Assembly: GCF_018812025.1 (NCBI RefSeq)
Contig: NC_063058.1
Coordinates: forward strand, 17,973,797-18,037,796
Direction: 5' to 3'
Length of the DNA stretch: 64,000 nucleotides
Source of the DNA: Megalobrama amblycephala
Lineage: Eukaryota > Chordata > Actinopteri > Cypriniformes > Xenocyprididae
Positions 24,909-38,201 of the stretch are shown here, piece by piece. Position numbers and translations under genes: made by a program. Positions within the stretch are counted from its first letter, which is position 1. Every line of letters starts with the position of its first letter. The notes under the pieces were generated by a model, which saw only the letters and a program-made list of their open reading frames with translations, did no database searches and had not been told where the DNA came from.

Positions 24909-26627
24909 TTAAAAGTCTTTGATGACATGTTGTATTGTCCAATTTTGTCCTGTGCATGTTTGCAAAATGAGATGATAGTAGGAATCCTGTCCTTGGCCGA
25001 TCTCAAGACATCGTTTTGTTTTTCTATTTCTTATTGCATTTCCCTAAATGTAAAACAAAAAACATAAAATTAATTTTCACTGATTATATCAATGCTCAAA
25101 TTAAAATTATGATCATATATGTATAGACAATAGCCACACACTTTACAATGTTAAGCAATGTGGTGTAAAAATAATAAAACAAATAAAATGCACATCAGGA
25201 CCATACCTGAGTGAAGTCCCAGTAAATACTCAGTCCTTTCTCCTTGGCTTTTTTACAGTCATGTAACCCTGGTGTGCTTCCACTACCGGAATCCGTTAGA
25301 CAACGGTTGGAGTTATACTTGTGAGATTTGATGCCTCCAATGTAGATCTCTCCATTACGATTGTAGTAACAATACTGTGAGAGATGTTGAAATGAAGAGT
25401 GTGTTTTGGACGTAGATATTCACAGCAAAGGTTTACACTTACATACAGTACCTGAGGCTTATAGTAATGACACCCAAACAGAATAGGTACACTTCCAGGA
25501 ACAGGTCCTTGATCAATACAGTAATCTTGAAAATCATTCTTCAACTGTCAAGAGAAACAAACAGCAGAAGTTTTATGGATGACTGGTTTAGATGGACCAA
25601 CTATTTACTAAACTTTATTTATCTCTTCTTGAGAGGGAAATTGTGTATATCAGAAGACTCTGAGCAACTTACCGCACCATAACCCATTATATCTTCCCAG
25701 CTTTCTAGCTGAGGATAAACATTTTCCAGATACCATTTGAAAGGCTTACATTTGAGTTTCTCTCGTAACTGTTTTCTTTCAGTCACATCACCAATATCAA
25801 TCCCATGATCCTAGAGGAAAACAGTTATTTTATTAACATGGTTCAGGCTGATGAAGATCAATGAAATGAAGTTATAAACAAGACTGTTAATGTTCAACTG
25901 ACCTTGAAACAATGTTTACTATTACTATACCTTTAGAGGAAGATTCCAGGCAATATTCACATTAGATTTATATTCATCCATCCAGATTTCAGCCACTCTC
26001 AGAGCATTTCGAATCATGGCTTTGCTGAGATCTGGTGAATAAGGCTTATGTGCTCTTTCAATGTGAGCAATCTTTGAACATGGCACCACTTCAATACTCC
26101 CACCACAGAGCCAGACCTGATTTATTATTAAATATCAGATATTGATCAAATTCAAGCACTTTTAACACATATATTATTGCATTTTTGGTGCCACAGTGTG
26201 CAAGAATAACTTACACGTATTCCTAGTTCAACATTTTCACCCCCATAAATTGTCATTCCTTCATCCAAAATTCCAATTTCTCCCAGGAATTGACGATCAG
26301 CGACAAGGATACCCATGACTGAGGGACTTCTAACAATGCAGAAAAAGAAATGTTCAACTTTAATCAAATAATAAACTGCAAACTGTATCCTATTTATCAA
26401 ATTAAGTACGTCCTGCCTTGGCAATTCCATTCCCAGCATAGCGAAAAATGTATCATTATGTGAGGTTAATCTCAACCGTTTCTTTTCAAAAACACTGATT
26501 CATTTAGGAACTAAATAAGCAATTATCTTCATAAATGAAGAGTTCATTTGCAAAAACAGTTAACTCCATTTTTATGAATTCTCACAAATCATGTTTCGGC
26601 ACACAAGTACACTCACTCACTCACTCA

Positions 26628-26665
<38 letters not shown>

Positions 26666-29600
26666 TCCACGCACGTGCGCGCACACACACACAAGCATCC
26701 ACGCACGTGCGCGCGCGCGCACACACACACGCAAAAGAACAACCAAGGTTGTTGTAAGTAGTGTATGGTGTTCAAGGATTTACAGGAGTCGAAATTATAA
26801 ATCCTCGATCACTTTTAGTCAGCTTTTAGTCAGTTTTGTCAAAGCCAGCTTTGACAAAACTTCCCTCAGCTAGCGCGTCGTTTTGAAGTGACTAGAAGGC
26901 TTGTCACCTGACCTGAATACTGTGCGCTGATTCGCTAAAACGGACTTATCGGTTTCTCTACACAAACAACAAGGGCGCTTGTCGGTTTCTGCAGTAAAAC
27001 GTGATCTTGCGATGCCTGACAGTGGACAAAACCGACTTTTCTGACAAAACGGATTTAGGGTACAGAACGTACATGGAGAATAATGCTCAGCACTTAGTTC
27101 ATTTTTTTAAAAGTGGCGTTTATCGGTTTTTGCAAATGAACTCTTCAAATGTACTGTTCACTCAACCGATTCGATAAAAAATGCAGATTAATTTAGGAAG
27201 GAACCCAGTTTACAGGGAACGTTCTCAGAACTCTGCCTAACATTCTGGCAGAAGGTTCTCTCAAAGTTATGTACAAATGTTCTTTAAGTAACATTAATAG
27301 AATGCTGTTTCAAAGTTATCTGGTGTTTAGTAATGTTCTCAAAATGTTAGCAGAAAAATGTAGAATTTATTGTTCATACAAAGTTTTTTTTTCTGCAAAG
27401 TTTCAGTTGGACATTCTTCTAATGTTTCTTAAATGTTACTACTTGTTGTTCAGAGAACACTGAAAAGTAACATTAATGTTGGAAGAATTATAAAATAGAA
27501 TGTTCCCTAAACATTCGAATAACCGAATAAGGAAAACTTTTTAAAACATTTAAAAAAACTGGACGTTTTGAACATTCAAGATAGGTAACATTCAGAAATA
27601 AAGTTTTCATAACTTAATGGGAACGTTAGCAAAACATTCTTAGAATATACTTTTGTTAGTTGGGATATAAACAGCCATCTGTAGAAATTTTTCATTGTTC
27701 GCTTAACCGATTTATTAAAACACAGATTCGTTTACAAAGGAAATAAGCATAAATGTTGCATCGTTTGCTCAACCGATTCATCTTGAACACTGATTCTTTT
27801 AGGAATTAAAAAAAAAGCCTTCATACACTAAATGTTGCAACTGATTAATGAATTAATGCCACTGTGTTGCCCCAAAACGCGTTAGGTTGATTATGTTTTG
27901 ATTCGTTTGGAATTTTTTATTTTTTTTTTGGCTGTGCAAAAAACGCAAAAAAACTATAGAAAGTCAGATTGTTTAAAATGGTGAAAAAGTTACACCACTT
28001 ACTTCCCTGGTTCTGATGGGTCGTTAAGTTTGTACCATTCTGGCCGGAAATATTCGTACATGCACCAAAGGTTCCAGTCAAACGCATGAGCAGCAGGACC
28101 ATACTTAACAACCTCCAGTGTGTCAAAAAGCACTTTGTCAAACACTGGCGACAGCACTATTGTTCTGTCTGCTTTGATTCTTGCAAGCAGTGGCTCTGCC
28201 CTGAAACAATAAGGCAGTCAAATGTTTAGTTAGCAAAGATAATACGTCCCTCATGTTATCGTACTCAGACAGAGGTAGTAATTACCATTCCTTGTGAACC
28301 TCAATGTGGGCATCCAGAATAGCCACCACCTGGCCTGTGGCCGCTTCCCAGCCTGATATTCTTGCCTTGGCAAGGCCCATCTGCCTTTTGTGTCTCACTT
28401 TCTTGATTAAGCCAGGTTTGTCTTTATTAATTAGACCAATGTATTCATCTAGAGGCAACTGCAGATCCTCTGTTAAGAAATTTTAAATATTTATTAGCAC
28501 AAATTTTTATATTTAATTATTAATAATATCATTAGAATATTTAATAAAATAATTTATAAATTAATTCATGCACACTCTTCTTTATTAACCTCACATTCAT
28601 GCTTAACATGAAAAAACTATTTAGAAAAATAAAAATGCAGTTCTTAAATATTTTTACTTCTCAAATAAATAAAATGTAACAAATATTTAGAGTAAAACGA
28701 ACCATTCAAGCTGTAGTCGTCCACCAGGATGATTTCTGTTAGCAGATGAGCAGGTGTTTTGTCAATGATGCTGCGGATTGCCCTTTTAATGATCGACAGA
28801 GCCTCGTTTAAATAAATCAGAATCACACTAATAGACGGCAGGTCCTTAGGGTAGATCTTCACAGCACATCTGTGTGCATGCAAACACACACACATTTGTT
28901 AGTGAGGACATTGTATAGACTTCCATTGATTTTATATCAGTTTAATGATATTTCTATCACATAACCCATTCCCTACCCCTTAAGCTACCCATCACAGAAA
29001 CATTTGCAAAACACTAGATTTAAATAAAATCCTGTTTTGGATGATTTATAAGCCTTTTTAACTAGCGAGGACCAGTAAAGTGTCCTCGCTGGTCAATTAT
29101 AATAATAATTCACTACATAAGTGAGGACATTTGGCCCTCACAAGTATAGCCAAACTAATATACACACACACACATTGTTGGGTTTCCATGTTTTATGCAG
29201 ACATTTCATAAACAACTATTTTTATACTGTACAAACTGTATATTCTATCCCCTTACATTAACCCTACCCCTAAACCTACCCATCACAGAAAACTTTCTGC
29301 ATTTTTACATTTACAAAAAAAAAAAAAAAAAAACCTCATTCTGCATGATTTATGAGCCTCAAATTAAGGCCCCTACAGTGACATGTGTACTTTCAGGTTG
29401 AAGTCCACACGGGGGTAGAAAAACGTGTACACACACACAAATTAGTTCATGCGTCCAAAAGTGACTGTAATTTTTGTTACAAAAACTATATTTATCAAAT
29501 AAATGCTATTAAAAATACATTTCAAATAAAAAACAATTCCCAAACTGTATTCAACATTGATAATAATATGTTTCTTGAGCAGCAAATCAGCATATTAGAA

Positions 29601-32600
29601 TGATTTCTGAAGGATCATGTGACACGGAAGAATCCATTCAAACGCATGCGAATGCGTCAGATCGGAAACACAAGCTCATGCGAAAAGTTTCACATTTTTT
29701 CGCTGCATTCCAAAGTTCTTGCTTTTTTGTTTTTCATTTAAATTTTTTTTATTAAATGCTTGAAAAGAAAAAAAAAAACAGTAACAATAATTGTCATCGT
29801 CATATAACAATAAAACTATACACCAGAGTCCAACAGTCTTTCAGTCCAGATTAAGTGCCAAGTCCTTAAACACAGCCACTGTTCTCATAGCTTTCAGGTT
29901 TTTAAAAGATTCAATAGTCAAAATACATTTTCATCTCATGTTTAAATCTTAAAAAAAGAAGTTTGCATTTTGAAAATTTACATTTATGAATGTGATATTT
30001 GGCTAACAGAAAAATAAGGTTTATAAAATAAATATAATTTTTCTTTTCACTTTCATGAAAATTACATTTCTGTATGTAAATTTAAACTTTGGATTCTCAT
30101 AACATTTAATAAAGTCACAAATGTCACGCCAAAATGTCATTGTGTGAGAGCAATTCCAAAATAAATGTAAAGTAGTTTCAGGTTTCTCTAAACAGAAAGA
30201 ACAGAGGGTATTAATATCATTCTTAGGTCTTTTGAGAGAGCACTTATCTGGGTAAAACCTTTATTAACTTAAAGGTTATTTCTCTCATTTTGTTAGTTAT
30301 CAGATACTTGTGAGTATCTTTTACACAGATCCACTGAGTAACAAAAAGATGAAAAAGAAAACCCTTTAAAAAGCATAAGAACTCCTTGTGGCACTGCATC
30401 AGCCACAATCGCAAATTCTTTTGGAGTAACAGGAATTCCATGCTATACTAAGAGCTCAGAATAATTACAAATCCAACCATTCTGATTGAAAAGTTGAGAT
30501 ACAAAAATAATTCCATTTTTAAACCAACTATCAAAGAAAAGAGATTTATGTTTATACAGTAGGTCCTTATTATTCCAAATGATATATGAGTGAGGTGTAA
30601 AATTGTGTTTAAAAATAAGGGACCAAGCTAATAGTTTGATTAATTTAGTTAATAAGAATTTCAAACCACCTAGTTTTGAAAAATCAAATTCCTGATAGAT
30701 GCAGGCTTATTAATAAAGTTCTTTATCCAATTTATTTTAAAGGTGTTGTTTAAAGTGGTAAAATCAAGAAAATTTAAACCGTCCTTCTCAATGATGTTCA
30801 TAAGTACAGATTTCCTAACAAAATTAGTTTTATTCTTCCAAACAAAGTTGAGGAGCATTGTATCATTTTTTTTTAAGAATGGTGGCTTTGACACTTAAAG
30901 AAAGAGCAGCGTATGTTAATCTCAACAAGCCCTCGGCTTTGGCAAAATTCTGACAGATCTCTCTGGAGCAATATACTAAGTTTTTTCTGTGTACTCTTAA
31001 TCGTGGATTAAAATTTACAGAGCATCTTCCCAATTCATTTTTCCAAAGTTTGGTCAACTCTGACCTGTGAATTCGCATCACGTGAAGACGTGCGACCAGC
31101 AGAAGATCATGTCTCTTCTGTATTAGAAAAATAAATAAATAATAAATAACTAAAAAAATACCTCTGCTATATTAGCAATCCAAGTTTAACAACAATAGCT
31201 CTCACAAACTTACAAAAACTAACTAACAAAAAATATCTATATCTTTAGTTTTCTTCTTCATCCTCGTTTTCCTCTTCATCCTCCTTGTTTGCCCATCTAT
31301 ATTTTGCTATAGCGCTGATCTTTCCCAGCAGTTTTTTGTTGCTTAAACAAGCATGAAAGTTATAAAGAAATTTATATAGGCCTATCAGCTGTTACATTGC
31401 AAGGTACAAAGGAAGAGCAGAACGAGCTGAACTCATAGTAGATGATAGCTGAAGGTTGCTCTGCTGTTACACGTTATTCAGTTACAGACGACTGCACAAA
31501 TCATGCATACTAATGAAAACATTATAAACTGTTACCTAGAAGTAAACAACTTCATACCTTTATGGAATAATCCACTAATGTTTTGAGATACAATGTGAAC
31601 TAATATTTTCAGTTGCATGTGCAATCGCGCATTTCTGCGAAACTCATTTATATTAATGTATGCTCCGCCTTCGGAAACCGAAAATCTTGTAACACCGGTC
31701 AATTTAAAGGTGCTACAGAGGATCTTTTCGTCGACTGAGAAACCAAAGACTGTTACTGAGTTTTTGAAATGAGCGCATGCGTAAGAACAACCCCCCTCCT
31801 ACACAGCCAAAGTCCCTTTAAGACAAGTCATTTCACTCGGCGGCCATCTTTGAATGGTCCACTCGGCGGACATCCTGGGCATCATGCAATCTCTTTGAAT
31901 GGGGAAACATCAAATTCTCCAAAACTGTTCGCCAACCTTACGATTAAATTTCATATTTGAAATCACCAATGAAATCTGACAACAACTGGCTCATAAATTT
32001 AGTTTCTAAACGCTCGAATCATGACAAAAAAACTGTATTTTTCAGGCTGGATCAAGCTAATGCGCATGCACAAACCTGAATGCGCGACTCTTCGGAGGCG
32101 CGCATCTGACTGTTTCTATAGAAACTGGTGATTCTAACGACCGCTGAAGTGAAGCGATGACTTTACCAGTCGGCGATTGGCTCTTATTTAGAAGGCGGGA
32201 CTTATTTCGCCATATTGCGCGTTACACTTTCTCCCATTCAAAACAATACGAGTGACACGTCTTGTGTTATTCTAGTCTTTGACACAGTTCTTTTCGAGGG
32301 AACGCCTCCCAAAACTCGTGCACGAATATTGGAACACGAGTGTTTGTTTACCACCGGCATTCGCTGTGTCGTGTTAGTGGATTCATTATGTCAGACTCAC
32401 AGCAGGTAACTCATAATCTGCAGTTGTTACTCCTGACAAAAACATTGCATGCGGCGCCTGTGGAAAGTTACTGGAGCGCGTACGTCTCTCGCAAGGAACG
32501 TCATAGCAGTGATTGACAAGCCAGAGGGCCAATCGTTTATGCGATGATCACGTAAACGATTGGCTGATGTTTTTATGGCCCTACCTCGTGCACAGATGAT

Positions 32601-34625
32601 GTATATTAATATTATTCCTTTCAGTGCACCTAATAAATAGTCTTTTATCAGTTAGTAAAGACAGTTTCAAGTAATATTGCAAAAATGTATAAAACAAAAC
32701 ATCCTCTGTAGCACCTTTAGTGGCCCAATGAAAAACAACCCTCCTGAAAAATCCAGCTAAAACCAACTTAAGCTGGTCAGGCTGGTTTTAGAGGGGTTTT
32801 GACTTTTGACCAGCTGAACACCTGCTAACCCAGGCTGGGAGACCTTGACCAGCTAAGCCAGGCTGGGAAACAAGCTAAAACCAGCTACTTTCAGCTTAAA
32901 CCAGGACAGCCAGGACAGTACGTGAAAACAGGACGTTTGGTCACCCTAGTCTAGTGTGACAGGTGTTGTGCCGAAAAAAGCACCCCTGCTGTGAAAAGCA
33001 CCCTCGTCGTGAGAACGCCATTTGAAGACAGCCGCCTTAAATCGAATAACAGCAAAGACTATAGAATAACACAAGACGTGTCACTCGTATTGTTTTGAAT
33101 GGGAGAAAGTGTAACGCGCAATATGGTGGAATAAGTCCCGCCTTCTAAATAAGAGCCAATCGCCGACTGGTAAAGTCATCGCGTCACTTCAGCGGCCGTT
33201 AGAAGCACCGGTTTCTATAGAAACAGTCAGACGCGCGCCTCTGAAATGAGACACAAGAGACGCACATTTAGGACTGCGCATGTGCATTAGCTTGATCCAT
33301 CTCGAAAAATACATTTTTTTTGTCATGATTCGAGCGTTTAGAAACTGATTTGATGTTTCCCCATACAGAGAGATAGGAGCTGCATGATGACCAGGATGCT
33401 CGAGAGGCGTTTCAAAGATGGTCACCGAGTGAAATGACTTGTCTTAAAGGGACTTTGATAACAACCAACACCAATCATTAGCGTTCTCATTCTATATCAC
33501 ATTTTGTTCTCATTAAAGTCCAGATATTATCTAAGCTCCGCCACTAAATATAGATATAAGATGTAATTAGAAGTTAATAATTAATTACTTTTTAGAGTAA
33601 CTTACACAATACTGGTTATGACAAGCTTTTACATTAATGTCGTCATTGTTGCAACTGTCCCTATACACTGACAGCCATGATAAAACTTGCTGTGCTAGCT
33701 TGACACAATAGCCTTGACACATGATACCTTTTAGCTATACCTTTTAGAAGCTAAGAAAACACTGATTAAAATGATATAACTTTAGAATTCTTCACGCAAA
33801 CAGCTTAGACAGTAGGCCTATGACAAAAATTCTGAGCATGAAAAAAATTACTTTTTTACTGAAAGTATTTTTTTGTAGAAGGAATGGTCACATGTGACTG
33901 ATTTTTTTCCAGAAAGGAGGAGAGGGTTAACTGAGCTCATTCCTGATTGAAGGTAGGCTATATGCCATGTTCCAACCGTCCCCACTCTCCCCTACTTTAT
34001 AGACCACATTAAAACTTAAAACAGGTCTTGGGGGAAAAGTTCCTGGGACAATTTTTTCCGGGTAATTTCGGTGGAAGCACAGCTTTAAATTATACTAAAC
34101 TAGAAAACTGTTATAAAGCTGTTACCTGTGGTCTCGAGTATCAGGGATTGTTCTGTTCACTGGTAATCTGTTACTGAGGAACACATTGTATCCATAATCC
34201 TGAAACTGTCTCTGTGCTTCCATCTGTTCCTCTTCTGTGAGTTCAGCTCCCCATGAACGGAATAGAGGCGACTTTGGATACAACTTCTTAACCTCAATTT
34301 TCTTTGTAATTTTCTGCTCCACAACAGGCTCTTTGACTTGCTGATTTTTGACATCTATGAATTTAGCTGAAAATGAAAGTATATAACAGTTGGCATCTTT
34401 TAATCACTGATAATGTTAAATTAAAATGTATATAATGAGAACAAACTCACCTATTTTATAAACTTGATCTTCTATTCTCTTCAGTCTTCTAAGAACCTCA
34501 AGATCTTCTGGCTTTTGTAACCTTTTGTCATTAACTTTTTCTTGTCTAAGTGACATGTAGACTAGACTGAAAACTATAACACCAATAACTAACACAACAA
34601 CTCTTGTAGCAATCTTCATTTTCAT
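24909..34625 (-). CDS. galnt8: galnt8-like polypeptide N-acetylgalactosaminyltransferase, copy 2
   Basis: Second complete paralogue, 599 aa. Exons on the minus strand: 34625-34451, 34366-34126, 28869-28703, 28469-28286, 28200-28003, 26329-26215, 26116-25931, 25810-25673, 25544-25452, 25374-25207, 25043-24909. Phases and sizes equal copy 1 except exon 9, which lacks one codon (FQDYC instead of FQEKYC). The DAH, GGEN and IAH metal/catalytic motifs and the C-terminal lectin motifs (CLE, QNW) are intact. Other differences from copy 1: K4 and V10 near the signal anchor, FG for YE in PILYECH, TDSGSG for TDPGSG, and YFRPEW with KLNDPS in exon 5. Intron 5 lacks the Tc1-like element of copies 1 and 3 but has a different insertion (26537-27146). 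Intron 2 has gained about 4.4 kb (29626-34085). Confidence 0.9.
26537..27146. mobile_element. TIR element in intron 5 of galnt8 copy 2, with CA/GC-rich simple repeats inside
   Basis: Ends GAAGAGTTCATTTGCAAAAA and TTTTGCAAATGAACTCTTC are inverted. A second copy lies inverted at 63064-63815 and shares internal blocks such as ACCGATAAGTCCG, AACAACAAGGGCGC and CTAGCGCGTC-type sequence. This copy contains a CA/CTCA microsatellite (26608-26730). Copies 1 and 3 of galnt8 lack it. The target duplication is unclear (AAAT-like on the right of both copies). Superfamily not assigned. Confidence 0.6.
28900..29625. repeat. Intron 2 repeat of galnt8 copy 2 (teleost dispersed family)
   Basis: Contains repeated GTGAGGACATT, CCCTACCCCTAAACCTACCC and CATCACAGAAAACTTT words, also seen at 54300-54830 in copy 3. 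It ends with GATTTCTGAAGGATCATGTG, a fragment of the hAT-type MITE found at 34808-35215. No coding. Confidence 0.45.
29725..31081 (-). mobile_element. 3' fragment of an L1/Tx1-type LINE ORF2 in intron 2 of galnt8 copy 2
   Basis: Minus-strand frames of 72, 74, 73 and 65 codons in sequence read as one broken ORF2 C-terminus: [67 protein letters not shown] and [18 protein letters not shown]. These words are typical of the region after the reverse transcriptase in fish L1/Tx1-clade elements. Frameshifts separate the pieces, so it is dead. The 3' end near 29725 has T-rich sequence on the plus strand, compatible with an A-rich tail. The LINE lies in the same orientation as galnt8. The upstream RT domain is missing (usual 5' truncation). 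Confidence 0.75.
31808..33457. mobile_element. Foldback transposon with ~450-bp arms in intron 2 of galnt8 copy 2
   Basis: The left end CAAAGTCCCTTTAAGACAAG and right end CTTGTCTTAAAGGGACTTTG are inverted. The arms continue inward through GTGAAATGACTTGTC, the ATGGGAGAAAGTGTAACGCG block and GACACGTCTTGTGTTATTCT (about 31808-32275 against 33060-33457). The centre holds a CCAGCTAAAACCA-rich block (32750-32900) common in fish. No transposase is seen. The element lies within the ~4.4 kb that copy 2 has gained relative to copies 1 and 3. Confidence 0.7.
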
Positions 34626-34807
34626 GATGTCCTTGCAGCTGTGAAAAATGCTTCAGGAGTTTATGAATGCCTGTGCATAATGTTTCCTGTAATCAAAGGT
34701 GTAGTTCACTTAGATTTATGCAATACACCTCTGATCTGAAAAATGGGAGTGGTTAAAATAATATCTGGATTTATCAGTAGCATAAAGTCAAAGTTCTATT
34801 ATTATTC

Positions 34808-35215
34808 TACACTACCTTTCAGAAGTTTGGGGTCAGTAAGATTATTTAATGGTTTTGGAAAAAAGTCTTATGCTCACCATGGCTGCATTTATTAGATCAG
34901 AAATACAGTAAAAAGCATATAATATTGTGAAATATTATTACAATTTAAAATAACCGTTTTCTATTTGGATACATTTTAAATGTAATTTATACTTATAATA
35001 GCAAAGCTGAATTTTCAGCATCGTTACTCCAGTCTTTAGTGTCACATGATCCTTCAGAAATCATTCTAATATGATTTGCTGCTCAAAAAACATTTATTAT
35101 CAATGTTGAAAACAGTTGTGCTGCATATAGTTTTTAGTGGAAAACAAATATGTGTTGACATTTTTCAGGAGTCTTTGATGAACAGAATATTCAAAGAATA
35201 TTGCAAATAATTTGC
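34808..35215. mobile_element. hAT-type MITE in the 5' flank of galnt8 copy 2
   Basis: Contains CTTTCAGAAGTTTGGGGTCA, GCTGAATTTTCAGCATC and AGTGTCACATGATCCTTCAG. The same element lies at 55810-56215 upstream of copy 3. In copy 1 the flank runs straight through (about 11690-11710) without it. Ends are approximate, and the superfamily is from memory of fish repeats. Confidence 0.5.
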
Positions 35216-35497
35216 AACAATGTGAGTCTGTCACTTTTGATCAATTTAATGCGTTCTTGTTTCTTCAAAAAACTGACTGAAATAATATATTATTTTTATA
35301 TATATTGTTAAGAAATGTCAGGATGTATCATGTAGCAAATACAAAAAAAAAAAAAAAAAAAAAAACTTATTAACTTATAAATATATTATTTTTCTCATGT
35401 ATTTATTTACCCCTGACATGTTTTGTTATATGTACTCCTCTATGTACAATATGTTTTGTTTTCATTAAAATGAATAAATTTAAATATACATATATAT

Positions 35498-36561
35498 TAG
35501 GGCTGTAACGATATGCGATATAAAACCGAAATCGCGATACGCAGGTCCACGAACCTGTATCGCGATGTGAGAAGGCAGAATCGCGACACACCCCTTCCAA
35601 CTCCCAGAGTTATCCTGTCTCAATCAGCTCTCTAGTTCAGTAAGTGTTTCGCGCACACATTGAATCTTGCAAGCAGGTTTAAACGTTTCTCATGTCAGTC
35701 TCTTGCATGGTCGCGTGAGAAAAGTCGTGGCTTTCTTTCACCGCAGTGCCACAGCAACAGCTGTGCTCACAGAAAAGCAAAAGACGCTTGCGATGCTTTG
35801 CTTTAAGAAGTTCTGTGGGGCCGTTCACATATTGCGTCTTTTCCGCGTGCAAGTCCGTTATTATTTTCAAATGTAGCCGCGTGGCAGGCGTGCTCATAAT
35901 GGGATCAACGCGGTCGCGACGCGCATGCAATTCTCAACTTCTCAGAATGCCGCAAGCGCACCGCAGGTCGTGTGACAAGAATCAACCGATCAGCTATGGC
36001 CTTTCCGTAACAAAACATCAAAAGCTCAGCCGAACAGCTGATCATAGCTGTACATGGTGGTTTTTATATCTTATCTCCATCAATATATCTCGTAGTAGAA
36101 CTAATGCAAGGGCTAGAAATCATTTATCCTTTGCAGAAACATCCTGTTCCTCTTGGAGAGCTCAGTTCATGGTTGCATAGCAACGACCGACGCCACGGGA
36201 GCGCGAGCGCTTTGGGAAGAAGGAGAAGCGGTGCGGCCGCGCCTTCCACGCGTTTTTAGACGCGATATGTAAACGTCTAAGTTCATGTTAAATTTAACAT
36301 TTTTTTTCAGTGACAGACAGCCCTATTCAACTGTTAATTTGAATACAGAAGGTTTTTATTAAATTTTTATATTTATTTATTTTATTGAAATGTGATCTTG
36401 TATGTACAACAAGGAAAATTATTGAAATTTGTTCATGTTTTTTTAATAAATCTTGTTTGAATTTCAGTTTCATTTTGTTCAAAATATCGTGATACGTATC
36501 GTATCGTGAACTCCGTATCGAGATACGTACCGTATCGTGACCTGAGCGTATCGTTACACCC

Positions 36562-36564
<3 letters not shown>
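35498..36564. mobile_element. Non-autonomous hAT element (TAGGGCTGTAACGATA ends)
   Basis: The left end TAGGGCTGTAACGATATGCG and right end GCGTATCGTTACACCCCTA are inverted. Subterminal ATCGCGATAC/GTATCGTATCGTG motifs occur at both ends. The flanks are ATATATAT on each side, consistent with an 8-bp duplication, but this is weak because the locus is a TA repeat. The longest internal frame, 144 codons, has no transposase motif. Confidence 0.65.

Positions 36565-36605
<41 letters not shown>
36565..36605. repeat. (TA)n microsatellite
   Basis: About 18 TA units directly adjoin the hAT element, so its target duplication cannot be separated from the repeat. Confidence 0.85.
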
Positions 36606-36610
<5 letters not shown>

Positions 36611-36624
36611 TTTATATATATTTA

Positions 36625-37965
36625 TACAACAGTTCTGTCTGGTTCTCGAATCTGATTGGTTGATAGCCATGCGATATTTCAGTGATAACAGCACTCCTCC
36701 TACCTTTTCACTGTTTGTATCACCAAAGTCCCTTTAAAGGTGCCCTAGAATCAAAATTTGAACTTACCTCGGCATAGTTAAATAACAAGAGTTCAGTACA
36801 TGGAAAAGACATACACTGAGTTTCAAACCCCATTGCTTCCTCCTTCTTATGTAAATCTCATTTGTTTAAAAGACTTCCGGAAAACACGCGGATCTCAACA
36901 TAACACCGACTGTTACGTAACAGTCGGGATCATTAATAAGACCCCAATATTTGCATATATGCCAGCCCATGTTCAAGGCATTAGACAAGGAAAGGTAGTA
37001 TTAACGTCTGGATCTGTGCACAGACAAGGTAAGCCAGCAAGAACAACAGCGAAAAATGGCAGATGGAGCAATAATAACTGACATGATCCATGATAGCATG
37101 ATATTTTTAGTGATATTTGTAAATTGTCTTTCTAAATGTTTCATTATCATGTTGCTAATGTACTGTTAAATGTGGTTAAAGTTACCACCGTTTCTTACTG
37201 TATTCACGGAGACAAGAGCCATCGCTATTTTCATTTTTAAACACTTGCAGTCTGTATAATTCATAAACACAACTTTAAATCTCTCCAACAGTGTAGCATT
37301 AGCCGTTAACCACAGAGCATAGCCTCAAACTCATACAGAATCAAATGTAAACAATGTAACAGTAAGTTATATTAATACGCCATTAGATGGCGGCAACAAG
37401 TGAATCAGTCATTGAGTCACAAAAGACTTTTAAATTGAAAGGAACTATCACAAAAGGAAGTTGTTTTAGCGCTGTGATGTTATGGAAAATTCACATAGCT
37501 GTAAAAAGGACAAATACAAGATCGCTTTCCTCAGCGGACATTCAAACGGACTTTTATAATGGATATAATATTATGGACATCGACTTGAAGAATGGATGTT
37601 ATGAATATATGCAATATATTTCAGACACAGGTAATAGCCTACTCTCTCTCTCTCTAATACTGTACAAAATTCAATGAGTTTCAATGAAGCGACTCAACGT
37701 TCCTTCGTTACTAGTTCTAAAGTGACGTTTTAGAATTAGTAACGGAGGCTTGGTCCAACTGTCAACTTGAGATTTGAATCCGTGGCGGAAGGAAGTAGTG
37801 CTGCATGAAAAAGGGTTTTAAAGACACTCCGTTGTTATTTCTTATTTATTTACACACTCGTGCCGTCGAACTGTTGTATAAACGCAATATCACACTCGTA
37901 GCCGTGCGATATGGCTGTATATCAGCACGGCTGTGATTCGTCCGTATGCTACTCGTGTGATATTG

Positions 37966-37975
<10 letters not shown>
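36625..37975. mobile_element. Nested element pair upstream of ndufa9 tail, including a TTAA-type element
   Basis: A TTAA site (36734-36737) is followed by AGGTGCCCTAGAATCAAAAT, the left end of the family also seen at 1-852. Homology to that copy stops at about 37385. Sequence at 36630-36735 (TCTCGAATCTGATTGGTTGA) and 37790-37970 (CGTGCGATATGGCTGTATAT) belongs to an outer element. The right end of the inner element was not found. A 96-codon plus-strand frame at 37387-37677, starting MAATSESVIESQ and reaching a GT at about 37631, begins exactly where homology to the other copy stops. I do not recognise it. Confidence 0.4.

Positions 37976-38010
<35 letters not shown>
37970..38010. repeat. (AT)n microsatellite
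   Basis: About 19 AT units separate the nested elements from the galnt8/ndufa9 flank homology. Confidence 0.85.
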
Positions 38011-38012
<2 letters not shown>

Positions 38013-38201
38013 AAACTATGACCTTCTTCTAAGAATGACATGAGCTAACATCAAAGTCAAGTGATCAATACTCATTTATATTGAAATAGTCTAAAATAGT
38101 CTGTAATGAGTTCTATGTCAGGAAAATTAAAGAAAATGCATCACACTTCCTCCCAAGGAAAAAAACAAACAAACAAGTGCCAAAGCTATAGGTTGAATAT
38201 C

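Noticed and set aside
26535..26873. 112-codon frame with Thr/His repeats
   Set aside because: It is the translation of a CA-type microsatellite within a TIR element.
35746..36180. 144-codon plus-strand frame
   Set aside because: It lies inside a non-autonomous hAT element and has no transposase or other recognisable motif; composition looks like chance in a GC-rich patch.
36327..36608. 93-codon frame beginning with Tyr-Ile repeats
   Set aside because: Product of a TA microsatellite running into the hAT end.
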